A stretch of 50,714 bases of DNA, from the NCBI RefSeq assembly GCF_001908095.1, contig NZ_MKGR01000025.1:1-50714 (forward strand), in the 5' to 3' direction. The position numbers and the translations under genes are program-made. Positions within the stretch are counted from its first letter, which is position 1. Every line of letters begins with the position of its first letter. Source of the stretch: Xenorhabdus thuongxuanensis (lineage in GTDB: Bacteria > Pseudomonadota > Gammaproteobacteria > Enterobacterales > Enterobacteriaceae). The notes below the pieces were generated by a model. It was given only the letters and a program-made list of their open reading frames with translations. It did not search any database and was not told where the DNA came from. Positions 27,371 to 37,003 of this stretch are shown here, in pieces.

Positions 27371-27847
27371 ATGACGAATACTAAAAGATTGCTTTTATCA
27401 GTTTCTCTTTTAAGCGCTTTATTTCTCGGTGGCTGTGCTAGCATACCTCTTGCTACTGAACAAGAATCAGCAAAAGCTAAAAGCTTCTCTACTCCAGAGA
27501 AGGGTAAATCTGGTTTATATATCTACCGCGACAGCTTTGTTGGTAAGGCTCTAAAAAAAGACATTCATGTTGATGGGAAGTGTATCGGAGAAACAGCAGA
27601 TAAAACTTTTTTCTACACACAAGTATTAGGTGACCGAGAACATAAAATATCCACTGAATCTGAGTTTTCCCCTAATGATCTACTCATTTTTACTGAATCT
27701 GGAAAAAATTACTTCATAAGGCAATATATAAAAATGGGAGTTTTTGTTGGTGGCGCTGATTTGAGTGTGTCAACAGAGGAAGAAGGTAAAAGGGTAATAT
27801 CTAAGGCAGACGTTCATCTTGCCAAAGAAGGGCGTTGTGATAATTGA
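27371..27847 (+). CDS. DUF2846 lipoprotein
   Basis: The 158-residue protein has a lipoprotein signal (LLLSVSLLSALFLGGCAS, with Cys22 as the lipidated residue) and a DUF2846 domain (about 45-140) with GKSGLYIYRDSFVGKALKKD and GKNYFIRQYI. It is expected to be anchored to the outer membrane facing the periplasm. Function unknown. AGAAGG precedes the ATG. An IS1 remnant lies about 190 bp downstream. Confidence 0.85.
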   Translation: MTNTKRLLLSVSLLSALFLGGCASIPLATEQESAKAKSFSTPEKGKSGLYIYRDSFVGKALKKDIHVDGKCIGETADKTFFYTQVLGDREHKISTESEFSPNDLLIFTESGKNYFIRQYIKMGVFVGGADLSVSTEEEGKRVISKADVHLAKEGRCDN

Positions 27848-28035
27848 TCTTCACTACCGAATGGATCTTGCGATTAAATAATAGACAAATAAAAGGAGCA
27901 AGGCTTAATCAAGCAAGGATGCTATCTCTGTAGTTTTTTAACATTCCTTATTGATGCTAAAAAGCAGGATCGGTTTTATTGTTACCCGCAAAATCTGCTC
28001 TGAAGAAGATAACAAAAAGATAGATACGAAAAAAT

Positions 28036-28403
28036 GGTCACGTATTCAATCTGTTGATGGTGGTATATAATTCCCCTTTTTTCGGAGAAATTAAATGGCG
28101 ATGATTGAAGTAAAATGTCTATTTTGCCAACGAACAGAATTCGTCAAAAAGCACGGTAAAGGCGATGTGGGGCATCAACGCTACGCTATCGTTGTTTATC
28201 CTGCAAACGAACCTTTCAACTTGAGTACACCTATCGCGCATGCCAGGCAGGAATTAAAGAACACGTCGTTGATCTTGCTATGAACAACTCAGGTATTCGT
28301 GACACTGCCCGTGCATTACATATCAGTATTAATGCTGTAATACGTGTTTTAAAAAACTCAAACCGCGATGGGTAACAAGACTTCCCTTGGAGAATGTCAA
28401 CTT
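28036..28403 (+). mobile_element. IS1-family left half (plus orientation), broken insA
   Basis: The left end GGTCACGTATTCAAT starts at 28036. insA starts at 28095 (MAMIEVKCLFCQRTEF...) and is frameshifted near 28190, after which the InsA reading resumes in another frame (ATAYRACQAGIK-like, then [20 protein letters not shown]). Only the first bases of insB follow. The element is joined tail-on to a second left half in the opposite direction, so neither can make transposase. Confidence 0.8.
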
Positions 28404-28779
28404 CACAGATGAGCTGAATTTCCATCTGTTCCAGCGGTAATGTGGTTACACATCGTGGGGACAATTTTTTAAAGTGCGAACGACGGCATTAATACTGATA
28501 TGCAGTGCCCGTGCAGTGTCACGGATGCCGGCATTATTCATTGCAAGATCCACAACTTGTTCTTTTATGCCCGCCCGGCAAGCACGATAAGCATATTCAA
28601 GCTGAAAAGTACGGCGACAAGACAGGCAACGATAACGCTGACGTTCATCTTGACCTGTACCATGTTTTCTGACCGATTCAGTTTGTTGACAAAATCGACA
28701 TTTCACTTCTACCGTTGCCATCTTATTTCCTGAAAAAGTGAGGAGTCTACATGAGAAACAATAAATTGAATATGTGACC
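28404..28779 (-). mobile_element. IS1-family left half (minus orientation) with intact insA
   Basis: The left end GGTCACATATTCAATTTA reads on the minus strand from 28779. The insA frame starts [15 protein letters not shown] near 28722 and ends at 28446 (...TLKNCPHDV), with both zinc-finger Cys pairs and the helix-turn-helix. The insB frame continues only to LPLEQMEIQLICEVD before the junction at about 28404 with the opposite copy. It may make InsA repressor but no transposase. Confidence 0.8.
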
Positions 28780-28925
28780 GAAAAAAGCGATCTAGCTCGC
28801 AAACTGGAATCAGCCAATTCACCGACACGAATGGCGATATCCACTTTGCGCTCAATCAGATTGATATATGTTTCTGAAGAAATCAATGATACAAAAATCA
28901 TCAATTCTTCAGAAGTTGCTTTCAT
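28780..28925 (-). pseudogene. Fragment of a LysR-type regulator cut by IS1
   Basis: The minus frame before the IS1 end reads ...[20 protein letters not shown] then [12 protein letters not shown], which is the effector-domain stretch (around residues 110-160) typical of LysR regulators. The DNA-binding N-terminus and everything after the IS1 end are absent. It reads directly into IS1 sequence, so the gene was broken at the insertion site. Confidence 0.75.
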
Positions 28926-29057
28926 TCATGCTGTTCCTGCAAAAGACCATCGATATTCTGAATATTTTTGTTATTAAAACATGCTTTCATCTGCATATTA
29001 AAAGATAGAAGCTGCCAGTTGTACCTGACAGCTTGATTTAGGGAGAAAGACAGAAGA

Positions 29058-29663
29058 TTATTCCAACCAGCCTTTTTCTTTTGCTGCTTCCAATTGTGGC
29101 AGCAGGTATTTCCATAGTTCAGGATAACTTTCGGACACAAAGTGGAGCAGGTTGTAAACTTGCTCGAAGCGAATATTATTCTCAACCCAGCTCTGTCCTT
29201 CGTTATGTAGGTTCATAAATACCGGCATAATTCTATCGAGGGTTTTAGCAAAACGCGCTTCCGGTGTGATGGCGTCTTCGTATTCGTGCCACAGTTCCAG
29301 AAAATATTTTCCTTGGGTTTCCGGTAGTAAGCCAAAAATACGGTGAGCCGCTTTCACTTCATGTTCGTGAATGGCTTCACGGGCTGCCAGATCGAACGCG
29401 ATAACATCACCCGCATCGATCTCAACAATGTCATGGATCAAAGCCATTTGTACGACGCGGCTAATGTCCACATCTCCGGCATAAGGAGCAAAACCAAGCA
29501 CAGCAATAGCAAAATGCCAGCTATGTTCAGCGGAGTTTTCATGGCGCGTATTATTCAATAACTTTGTTTTGCGATGGACATATTTTAATTGATCTAGTTC
29601 CATGATAAACGCAATGACATCGGTGAAAGGGCCGAAATCAACAGGAGGTACAGCTAATGACAT
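29058..29663 (-). CDS. HD-domain hydrolase (5'-nucleotidase-like, HDDC2-type)
   Basis: The 201-residue protein has an HD metal-binding domain: H in RHENSAEHSWH (about 42-51), the HD pair in ALIHDIVEIDAGDV (about 75-88) and the distal Asp in AKTLDRIMP near 141. The family (COG1896) includes dNMP 5'-nucleotidases related to YfbR and human HDDC2. It is encoded 16 bp after ygfZ on the same strand, so the two are probably cotranscribed. Substrate not shown by sequence. Confidence 0.88.
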   Translation of the reverse strand: MSLAVPPVDFGPFTDVIAFIMELDQLKYVHRKTKLLNNTRHENSAEHSWHFAIAVLGFAPYAGDVDISRVVQMALIHDIVEIDAGDVIAFDLAAREAIHEHEVKAAHRIFGLLPETQGKYFLELWHEYEDAITPEARFAKTLDRIMPVFMNLHNEGQSWVENNIRFEQVYNLLHFVSESYPELWKYLLPQLEAAKEKGWLE

Positions 29664-29679
29664 ACAAAAACCTCAATAA

Positions 29680-30681
29680 TTATTTTTCTTCGTTTAGGGA
29701 ATAAGGCAATGTTTGAATGGTAAGAACACTACCTTCATCATCACGGATACGAAATACACTTTCTGCTTCCATATCATTATTCATGACAACTTGTACCCAG
29801 ATTGAACCATCAGCCAGTTTGACCGCTGCTAATACTGAACCTGTCCGACGCCATTTATCGCCCAACTGCCATTCCAAATCATCGCCAACGGCAGGCAGGG
29901 AAGAGGCATTACCAGCCAGCCAGTACATGGCTCGCTTGTTTGCCCCACGATATTTGGCTCTGGCTACCATTTCCTGACCGGTATAACAGCCTTTTTTAAA
30001 GCTGATGCTGTTTTCGATGGCCTGAAGGTTAGTTGCTTGTGGAATAAATTGTACGCTGCTGGCTACGTCAATCACTGGGGTTCCTGCTTCAATCTCCAGC
30101 GCCAGCCATTGCTGGCTATCATTTAACTGAGATTGGAACTCTTCGACTAGCGTTTCAGTTATTTTGGCGGCGGTTGTTTTGTCCGTGATGATAAGAAAAC
30201 GTTCAGCGGGAAGCGCCAGATGGAGAAGGGTTGTGGTTTCATGTTGGATAACAGGAGATTCGGTATTGGGCAGGGTTGGGAAGAGGGCTGACAACGCTTC
30301 CCGATTTCCTGTGCCGGCGACACCGAGCAAGATACTTTCTTCATCTTTGGCAAACGTCACTTTGGAAAACACGGCATACTTTTTCAATTCGGTTAATTGT
30401 GTTTCCAACAATGAGCGGCGTTCAATATAGGCAAAACCTTCACCACGCTGAAACAGTAGTAAGTTACTCCACATCTTACCCTTGGCATCACAATGGGCAG
30501 TTAACACATGCTGGTTATCATTCAGGGAAGTAAGATCGGCTGTAATCTGACCTTGCAGATACTTTTTCGTATCAGCGCCAATGGCTGTCACTATTCCCCA
30601 ATCATTAAGGGAAATTAAAGTCAGTGGTAGTGTTGCAGATGGGGATGGATATTGTGCAGAAAACGGAATTTGGTAAGTCAT
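29680..30681 (-). CDS. ygfZ: tRNA-modifying / Fe-S maintenance protein YgfZ
   Basis: The 333-residue folate-binding protein of the GcvT-like family carries the hallmark K-G-C-Y-T-G-Q-E segment ([19 protein letters not shown], about 225-243) with its single reactive Cys. It supports assembly or repair of certain Fe-S enzymes such as MiaB. In E. coli it lies next to sdhE-cptA-fldB-xerD, and the same block follows here. It is divergent from sdhE with about 250 bp between. Confidence 0.94.
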   Translation of the reverse strand: MTYQIPFSAQYPSPSATLPLTLISLNDWGIVTAIGADTKKYLQGQITADLTSLNDNQHVLTAHCDAKGKMWSNLLLFQRGEGFAYIERRSLLETQLTELKKYAVFSKVTFAKDEESILLGVAGTGNREALSALFPTLPNTESPVIQHETTTLLHLALPAERFLIITDKTTAAKITETLVEEFQSQLNDSQQWLALEIEAGTPVIDVASSVQFIPQATNLQAIENSISFKKGCYTGQEMVARAKYRGANKRAMYWLAGNASSLPAVGDDLEWQLGDKWRRTGSVLAAVKLADGSIWVQVVMNNDMEAESVFRIRDDEGSVLTIQTLPYSLNEEK

Positions 30682-30930
30682 AACAGCTCCTGCCAGTAAA
30701 CTAACAAAGAAATAACGCTAATGGTAAAAGAGAAGCGGTTTAATGCAAAGGAGTTATTCTGTTATTTATAGATAAGACACGTGTTGTCAATCTGTTGCGA
30801 TATGCTTCGCATCTTGTCGATATATCTAGTAATTTCACCGATGCGGATGATGAAAAATAGGCCAGAATCGTTGATAATCTTATTGCCGTCTTAATGGCAC
30901 GAATGAAAATGATAAAGAGGCCTTTTAAAC

Positions 30931-31197
30931 ATGGATATTGATAATAAAGCACGTATTCACTGGGCATGTCGTCGTGGAATGCGTGAACTGGATATTTCTA
31001 TCATGCCATTTTTTGAATATGAATATGATTCATTGAGTGATGATGACAAACGAATTTTCGTTCGTTTGCTGGAGTGCCCAGATCCCGACCTTTTCAATTG
31101 GCTCATGAATCATGGACGACCTGAAGATGATGAGCTGTTTCATATGGTGAAATTGATCCAGAACAGAAACCAAGCTCGTGGTCCTGTGGAACAATAA
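30931..31197 (+). CDS. sdhE: FAD assembly factor SdhE
   Basis: The 88-residue protein is close to E. coli SdhE (YgfY/CptB) and carries the RGMRELD form of the conserved RGxxE motif (about 15-21) needed for covalent flavinylation of succinate dehydrogenase. It overlaps the next gene cptA by 20 bp, the arrangement seen in E. coli. GAGG lies before the ATG. The product is cytosolic. Confidence 0.94.
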   Translation: MDIDNKARIHWACRRGMRELDISIMPFFEYEYDSLSDDDKRIFVRLLECPDPDLFNWLMNHGRPEDDELFHMVKLIQNRNQARGPVEQ

Positions 31198-31618
31198 ATT
31201 AAGGGAATCTCGCCATACTCGCCTGTTTTCCACGGGTGCGCATGGTGCAGTCGCAATTGCTGCTTTGTTGGCACTCTGGCCGATTAACAGTGCTAGTTTT
31301 TGGCTTCCATTTTTCTGGTTTCCACTGTTTGCCATTATTATAAGCAGTTGGGCATGGAGCCAGAAAAATATCCGGCAGTGTCAGGGCAGGTTGGTACTGT
31401 TCAAAGGCAACAAAGTACATTGGCAAAAAGCTGCCTGGAGCATTGCTCAGCCACCGTGGCTCCATCGCTATGGAATGGTTGTTATGCTCCATGCATTTAA
31501 TCGGGCAGACAATATATGCTACCAACCGCCAATTCGATTATGGGTAGCATCAGATAGTATGTCGCCCGCTGCCTGGCGTCATTTGAATCAGTTGATGCGC
31601 CAATACCCTGGACAGTGA
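31178..31618 (+). CDS. cptA: Membrane protein YgfX (CptA)
   Basis: The 146-residue protein matches Ygf[20 protein letters not shown] at the start, two membrane segments at about 20-60 with a short turn, then a cytosolic domain with [15 protein letters not shown] and [16 protein letters not shown]. It forms an inner-membrane partner of SdhE. The start codon lies within the sdhE end, so translation is coupled. The stop is followed by a small (GACAGT)-type triplication at about 31611-31630. Confidence 0.9.
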   Translation: MVLWNNKLRESRHTRLFSTGAHGAVAIAALLALWPINSASFWLPFFWFPLFAIIISSWAWSQKNIRQCQGRLVLFKGNKVHWQKAAWSIAQPPWLHRYGMVVMLHAFNRADNICYQPPIRLWVASDSMSPAAWRHLNQLMRQYPGQ

Positions 31619-31636
31619 CAGTGACAGTGACGACGG

Positions 31637-32155
31637 CTAAAACAATGCTTCCATTTCAGCTAATATTTGCATGCACCATTCGCTTAAACGTTCGTCTGTT
31701 TGTTCGAATTGGTTCACATCGTCCAGTGCCAGTCCGACAAAATGTTTACCATCTTCGGATAGCGGTTTTGGGCTGGTAAATTCATAACCGTCTGTTGGCC
31801 AAAACCCTATAAACTGTACACCTGTTGGTAGCAGATGGTGATACAGCATTCCCAATGCATCTAGAAACCACTCGCCATAATCGATCTGATCGCCCATTCC
31901 ATACATAGCAATGATTTTTCCTGCCAGATCTAACGAGGAAAGTTGATCCCAAATAGCCAGCCAATCCTCCTGTAATTCGCCGAAATCCCAAGTAGGGATT
32001 CCGAGGATCAGAACAGAATATTCCTCCATCAAGCGGGGATCACAATCCTTGACATCATGTAGGTCGATCAGATCTTCACCGAGTATATCGCGTATTTTTT
32101 CTGCTACCATTTCTGTATAGCAGGTACTGGAGCCGTAAAAGAGACCAATTTTCAT
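31637..32155 (-). CDS. fldB: Flavodoxin FldB
   Basis: The 172-residue flavodoxin carries the FMN phosphate loop [12 protein letters not shown] at the N-terminus, the [10 protein letters not shown] block (about 55-66) and [13 protein letters not shown] (about 88-100), all as in FldB. Either ATG of the tandem pair (32158 or 32155) could start it. It is a low-potential electron carrier. It is convergent with cptA and divergent from xerD. Confidence 0.94.
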   Translation of the reverse strand: MKIGLFYGSSTCYTEMVAEKIRDILGEDLIDLHDVKDCDPRLMEEYSVLILGIPTWDFGELQEDWLAIWDQLSSLDLAGKIIAMYGMGDQIDYGEWFLDALGMLYHHLLPTGVQFIGFWPTDGYEFTSPKPLSEDGKHFVGLALDDVNQFEQTDERLSEWCMQILAEMEALF

Positions 32156-32269
32156 CATTAATTATCAGGGAATTTCGAATATCAAGATCGGTATTGTAAC
32201 AGAATAATTGCTTTTTCAGGCATAATGGCCGATTGGAAGGCGTAGATAGCTAGACAGAAAGGAGGAGTT

Positions 32270-33241
32270 GTGCCAAAAAAACACCACCTATCAGATAACC
32301 ATTCATTGGAAGATAATGGAATTAAACAGCATCCAACGGAACCACATCCATCGGTCAATCCTCTGATAGAGCAATTTCTTGATACCATCTGGTTGGAAAA
32401 AGATCTGGCTGAAAATACTTTGACTTCTTATCGACTTGATTTACAAGCTTTGAACAATTGGTTGGTACATTATGGTCATGATTTACTTTCAGTGCAGTCG
32501 ATAGAATTACAATCATTTTTGGCTGAGCGAGTGGATGGCGGCTATAAAGCCAGTAGCTCAGCACGATTGCTGAGCGCAATGCGGCGGTTGTTTCAGTATC
32601 TATATCGTGAAAGAATGCGGCAAGATGATCCAACAGCATTGTTATCTGCGCCTAAATTACCTAAACGTTTGCCTAAGGACTTAAGTGAAAAACAAATTGA
32701 AAATTTGCTTAACACCCCTTTGGTTGACCAACCAATCGAATTGCGGGATAAGGCCATGCTGGAAGTGCTTTATGCTTGCGGATTGCGAGTTTCAGAACTG
32801 GTTGGCTTGACCTTATCTGATGTGAGCTTACGTCAGGGAGTGGTCAGAATTGTGGGTAAGGGAGATAAGGAAAGATTAGTTCCTTTGGGAGAAGAGGCTG
32901 TTTATTGGTTGGAAAAATATCTGGAATATGGACGTCCGTGGTTATTGAATGGTTCTGTATCTGATGTATTTTTCCCCAGTAAGCGGGGAACGCAGATGAC
33001 ACGCCAGACGTTCTGGCATCGGATCAAACACTATGCCGTATTGGCAGGCATTGATGTTGAACGCTTGTCACCCCATGTCTTGCGCCATGCTTTTGCAACA
33101 CATCTACTCAATCATGGTGCAGATTTACGTGTTGTGCAGATGTTATTAGGTCATAGTGACCTCTCCACAACTCAAATTTACACTCATGTAGCAACCGAAC
33201 GTCTTAAAGTGCTGCATCAACAACATCATCCCCGCGGGTAG
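32270..33241 (+). CDS. xerD: Site-specific tyrosine recombinase XerD
   Basis: The 323-residue recombinase resolves chromosome dimers at dif with XerC. The core follows E. coli XerD closely from PLIEQFLDTIWLEKDLAENTL to the end HQQHHPRG. Catalytic residues are visible: R in TGLRVSEL-type CGLRVSELVGL, K in GKGDKERLVPL, HVLRHAFATHLL, LLGHSDLSTTQIYTHV with the nucleophilic Tyr. It has a GTG start at 32270 with a strong GGAGGA site at 32261; this gives about 25 polar N-terminal residues not found in E. coli XerD. Confidence 0.95.
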   Translation: MPKKHHLSDNHSLEDNGIKQHPTEPHPSVNPLIEQFLDTIWLEKDLAENTLTSYRLDLQALNNWLVHYGHDLLSVQSIELQSFLAERVDGGYKASSSARLLSAMRRLFQYLYRERMRQDDPTALLSAPKLPKRLPKDLSEKQIENLLNTPLVDQPIELRDKAMLEVLYACGLRVSELVGLTLSDVSLRQGVVRIVGKGDKERLVPLGEEAVYWLEKYLEYGRPWLLNGSVSDVFFPSKRGTQMTRQTFWHRIKHYAVLAGIDVERLSPHVLRHAFATHLLNHGADLRVVQMLLGHSDLSTTQIYTHVATERLKVLHQQHHPRG

Positions 33242-33273
33242 TTGCGGAGTCGGTGAAAATAAAGGAACAAATA

Positions 33274-33975
33274 ATGAAGAAGATCGCGTTTTGCTTTTCA
33301 TTACTGTTGACTGCTGTTGTCAGCAATGCCTTTGCTGATGAGAGCACTATCAATAACATCCTGTCTAAAATGGGAATTAAGGCAGAAAGCATCACCCCAT
33401 CACCCCTGCCAGGTGTGAGTTCAATTTTAACTGAACATGGCATTATTTACATATCTGATGATGGTAATTACCTGTTACAAGGCTCACTTTATGATATTAG
33501 TGGAAAAATACCCAAAAATATCGGCAACCAGGTTCTGGTTAAAAAACTGGAAGCTTTGAAAAAGCAAATGATTATTTACAAAGCACCAAAAGAAAAACAT
33601 GTTGTTACTGTTTTTACTGATATTACCTGTGGTTATTGCCGTAAATTGCATGAAAATATGCAAGAATACAACGAGTTGGGGATTACTGTCCGTTACCTGG
33701 CGTTTCCTCGTCATGGCTTGCAACATCAATCAGCTAAAGATATGCAATCTATTTGGTGCAGTGCGACACCGAACAAATCTCTGAACGCTGTTTTTAAAGG
33801 CGAAAAAGTCTCTCCAATTCAGGAATGCAAGGCAGATATCGCGAAACAATATCAGCTAGGCTTGCAGTTTGGCGTCCAGGGCACACCGGCGATTGTTCTA
33901 AAAGATGGCAGTGTACTCGGTGGTTATTTGTCACCGAAAGATTTGCTAGCTGAGTTGGAACATTATGGTGAATAA
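33274..33975 (+). CDS. dsbC: Periplasmic disulfide isomerase DsbC
   Basis: The 233-residue protein has a signal peptide (MKKIAFCFSLLLTAVVSNAFA), an N-terminal dimerisation domain, and a thioredoxin-like domain with the active site CGYC (FTDITCGYCRKLH) and the cis-Pro loop VQGTPAIVL. The ATG at 33274 follows AAAGGA; an earlier start at 33253 would push the signal peptide off the N-terminus. It isomerises wrong disulfides in secreted proteins. It lies between xerD and recJ, as in E. coli. Confidence 0.95.
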   Translation: MKKIAFCFSLLLTAVVSNAFADESTINNILSKMGIKAESITPSPLPGVSSILTEHGIIYISDDGNYLLQGSLYDISGKIPKNIGNQVLVKKLEALKKQMIIYKAPKEKHVVTVFTDITCGYCRKLHENMQEYNELGITVRYLAFPRHGLQHQSAKDMQSIWCSATPNKSLNAVFKGEKVSPIQECKADIAKQYQLGLQFGVQGTPAIVLKDGSVLGGYLSPKDLLAELEHYGE

Positions 33976-34026
33976 TCAAAATCGACCTATCCCATTTAGC
34001 AAATACAAGTTAGTGAATAAAAAACT

Positions 34027-35760
34027 GTGAGTAGAGAAACACAACTCCGCCGCCGACCGGTGGCGGATTTTGACCATCTTCCCAACGATATTCATCCATT
34101 ATTGCGCCGTTTATACGCTATGCGTGGCATACGTCAAGCCAATGAATTGGAGCGTAGTGCAAAGGGACTTCTCAATTACCAATCCCTCAATGGCATTGAA
34201 CAGGCAGTTGCCTTGCTGGTCACTGCATTACATGAACATTGGCACATCGTGATTGTTGGCGATTTTGATGCTGATGGGGCAACCAGTACCGCATTGGGCA
34301 TCCGTGCCTTGCGTGCAATGGGATATCGTAACCTTGACTACCTTGTTCCAAACCGTTTTGAAGATGGCTATGGATTAAGCATTCAGGTAGTTGATGAAGT
34401 TGTTAAAAGAAGCGCAGATCTGATTATCACCGTGGATAATGGGATCTCATCTCATGATGGTGTAGCCGCGGCACATCAACATGGCATCAAGGTGATCGTC
34501 ACTGATCACCATTTACCAGGCGAAACACTGCCAGCCGCAGACGCCATTATCAACCCTAATTTGGCTGACTGCACCTTTTCTTCTAAGGCGTTGGCAGGGG
34601 TTGGTGTTGCATTTTATCTGATGTCTGCACTCAGGGCTGAATTACGCAAATTGGCATGGTTTGAGCAACAAGGCATCCCATTACCCAATTTGGCGGAGCT
34701 GCTGGATCTAGTGGCATTGGGTACAGTGGCTGACGTGGTTCCCCTCGATACTAATAACCGCATTCTGGTATATCAAGGACTCAATCGCATTCGGGCAGGG
34801 CGTTGCTGTGCGGGAATACGGGCGCTGCTCGAAATTTCCAAACGGGAATCGACAAAATTGGCAGCCAGTGATTTGGGATTTGCGTTGGGGCCACGATTAA
34901 ATGCAGCCGGACGTCTGGATGATATGTCCGTTGGAGTCGCATTATTGCTGGCCGATGACATGGCGCAAGCTCGTCAGATTGCTTGCGAGCTGGATGGTCT
35001 GAACCAAACCCGTCGGGAAATCGAACAAGGTATGCAGCAAGAGGCCTTGCAGATTTGCAATAAAATCGAGCGAACCCATACCCAGCTACCTTACGGATTA
35101 GCAATTTATCATCCCGAATGGCATCAGGGGGTTGTGGGTATTTTGGCATCACGTATTAAAGAGCGTTTTCACCGTCCGGTCATTGCTTTTGCTCCGGCAG
35201 GCGATGGCACTTTGAAAGGTTCAGGACGTTCCGTAAATGGTTTACATATGCGAGATGCACTTGAACGTCTTGATACTCTGCACCCAGGGTTGATGTTGAA
35301 GTTTGGTGGTCATGCGATGGCTGCGGGATTGTCGATTGAACAAGACAAATTTGACCTCTTTCAGCGCTATTTTTCCGAGCTGGTAGCAGATTGGATGGAT
35401 ATAGCCCAACTTGAAGGGGTGATCTGGAGTGACGGTGAATTAGCATTGGAAGAATTATCGCTGGAAGTTGCTGAAATTCTGCGTGATGGTGGCCCGTGGG
35501 GGCAGGCATTTGCAGAACCGGTCTTTGACGGCAAATTCAAACTACTGCAACAACGCCTTGTGGGTGAAAAGCACCTGAAAGTTATGCTTGAACCATTAAA
35601 TGGTGGGCCAATGTTAGATGGCATCGCATTTAATATTGATGTCAGTCGTTGGCCAGATAATAGTATCAAAATGGTAGAATTGGCTTATAAACTGGATATT
35701 AACGAATTTCGTGGTAATCGTGATGTTCAGCTTTTGATCCAGCATATTTGGCCCTATTGA
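34027..35760 (+). CDS. recJ: Single-stranded-DNA exonuclease RecJ
   Basis: The 577-residue 5'-3' exonuclease has the DHH-family motifs: GDFDADGATST near 80, VDNGISSH near 138, VTDHHLPGE near 160, NAAGRLDDM near 300 and the DHHA1-domain GGHAMAAG near 428. It has a GTG start at 34027, as in E. coli. It acts in recombination and mismatch repair. It sits 51 bp after dsbC in the conserved xerD-dsbC-recJ-prfB-lysS group. Confidence 0.96.
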   Translation: MSRETQLRRRPVADFDHLPNDIHPLLRRLYAMRGIRQANELERSAKGLLNYQSLNGIEQAVALLVTALHEHWHIVIVGDFDADGATSTALGIRALRAMGYRNLDYLVPNRFEDGYGLSIQVVDEVVKRSADLIITVDNGISSHDGVAAAHQHGIKVIVTDHHLPGETLPAADAIINPNLADCTFSSKALAGVGVAFYLMSALRAELRKLAWFEQQGIPLPNLAELLDLVALGTVADVVPLDTNNRILVYQGLNRIRAGRCCAGIRALLEISKRESTKLAASDLGFALGPRLNAAGRLDDMSVGVALLLADDMAQARQIACELDGLNQTRREIEQGMQQEALQICNKIERTHTQLPYGLAIYHPEWHQGVVGILASRIKERFHRPVIAFAPAGDGTLKGSGRSVNGLHMRDALERLDTLHPGLMLKFGGHAMAAGLSIEQDKFDLFQRYFSELVADWMDIAQLEGVIWSDGELALEELSLEVAEILRDGGPWGQAFAEPVFDGKFKLLQQRLVGEKHLKVMLEPLNGGPMLDGIAFNIDVSRWPDNSIKMVELAYKLDINEFRGNRDVQLLIQHIWPY

Positions 35761-35895
35761 ATGAACTTAGATTTTCGATCTGCATTTAAAAGATGAAGGC
35801 TATAAACCCCCTGATAGATCCGTTACAATACGCGGTTCGAAAATATCCATGCGACCATCGTTTATTCATAATACACAACGTATAAGACACAAAAT

Positions 35896-36994
35896 ATGTT
35901 TGAAATTAATCCGGTAAAAAATCATATTCAGGACCTGTCTGAGCGGACAGCAGTTCTGAGGGGGTATCTTTGACTATGATGCCAAGAAAGAACGTTTAGA
36001 AGAAGTCAATGCTGAACTCGAACAGCCTGATGTCTGGAATGAACCGGAACGGGCACAGGCGTTAGGTAAAGAGCGTTCATCGCTTGAAAGCATCGTAGAA
36101 ACCATTGATCAGCTGACTCAGGGATTGGAAGATGTGAACGGCCTGCTGGAGTTGGCCGTTGAAGCTGATGACGAAGAAACCTTCAATGAAGCAGTCGCTG
36201 AGTTGGAACAGCTGGAAGAGAAGCTAAGCCAACTTGAATTTCGTCGCATGTTTTCTGGCCAATATGACAGCGCAAACTGCTATCTGGATCTTCAGGCGGG
36301 ATCTGGTGGTACAGAAGCACAGGATTGGGCCAGCATGTTGATGCGTATGTACCTGCGTTGGGCAGAATCCAAAGGCTTTAAGACAGAGATTATTGAAGAG
36401 TCTGATGGTGACGTTGCTGGTTTGAAATCTGCCACTATCAAGATCATAGGTGAATATGCTTACGGTTGGTTGCGTACAGAAACGGGCGTTCATCGCTTGG
36501 TACGTAAAAGTCCTTTTGATTCAGGTGGTCGTCGTCACACATCATTCAGCTCTGCCTTTATCTACCCAGAAGTGGATGATGATATTGATATCGAAATCAA
36601 TCCGGCTGATTTACGCATTGATGTATACCGTGCCTCTGGTGCTGGTGGTCAGCACGTTAACAAAACCGAATCTGCAGTACGTATCACCCACGTACCGACG
36701 GGTATTGTAACCCAATGCCAGACAGATCGTTCTCAGCATAAAAACAAAGACCAGGCGATGAAACAGTTGAAAGCGAAACTGTACGAACTGGAAATGCAGA
36801 AGAAGAATGCAGATAAACAAGCAATGGAAGATAACAAATCGGACATCGGTTGGGGCAGTCAGATTCGCTCTTACGTTTTGGATGATTCCCGGATTAAAGA
36901 TTTGCGTACTGGTGTAGAAACCCGCAATACACAATCTGTGCTGGATGGGGATCTGGACAAATTCATTGAAGCAAGCTTAAAAGCTGGCCTATGA
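35896..36994 (+). CDS. prfB: Peptide chain release factor RF2 (programmed +1 frameshift)
   Basis: RF2 ends translation at UGA and UAA. The first 25 codons run from the ATG at 35896 to CTT, followed by an in-frame TGA at 35971; a +1 shift there continues into the long frame ending at 36994 (about 365 residues). The SPF tripeptide for stop recognition ([10 protein letters not shown]) and the GGQ catalytic loop ([10 protein letters not shown]) are present. The frameshift is autoregulatory: low RF2 slows reading of UGA and favours the shift. lysS follows 9 bp later. Confidence 0.97.
35959..35974 (+). promoter_or_regulatory. RF2 autoregulatory +1 frameshift site
   Basis: AGGGGGTATCTTTGAC contains the internal Shine-Dalgarno-like AGGGGG, then CTT-TGA-C with the slippery Leu codon and the early UGA stop, as in E. 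coli prfB. Confidence 0.95.
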
Positions 36995-37003
36995 GGAACT
37001 AAA

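Noticed and set aside
30740..30967. Minus-strand 75-residue frame between ygfZ and sdhE
   Set aside because: It overlaps the sdhE start, has no ribosome site and no recognisable domain.
31030..31335. Minus-strand frame opposite sdhE-cptA
   Set aside because: It is antisense to two well-recognised genes and has no family likeness.
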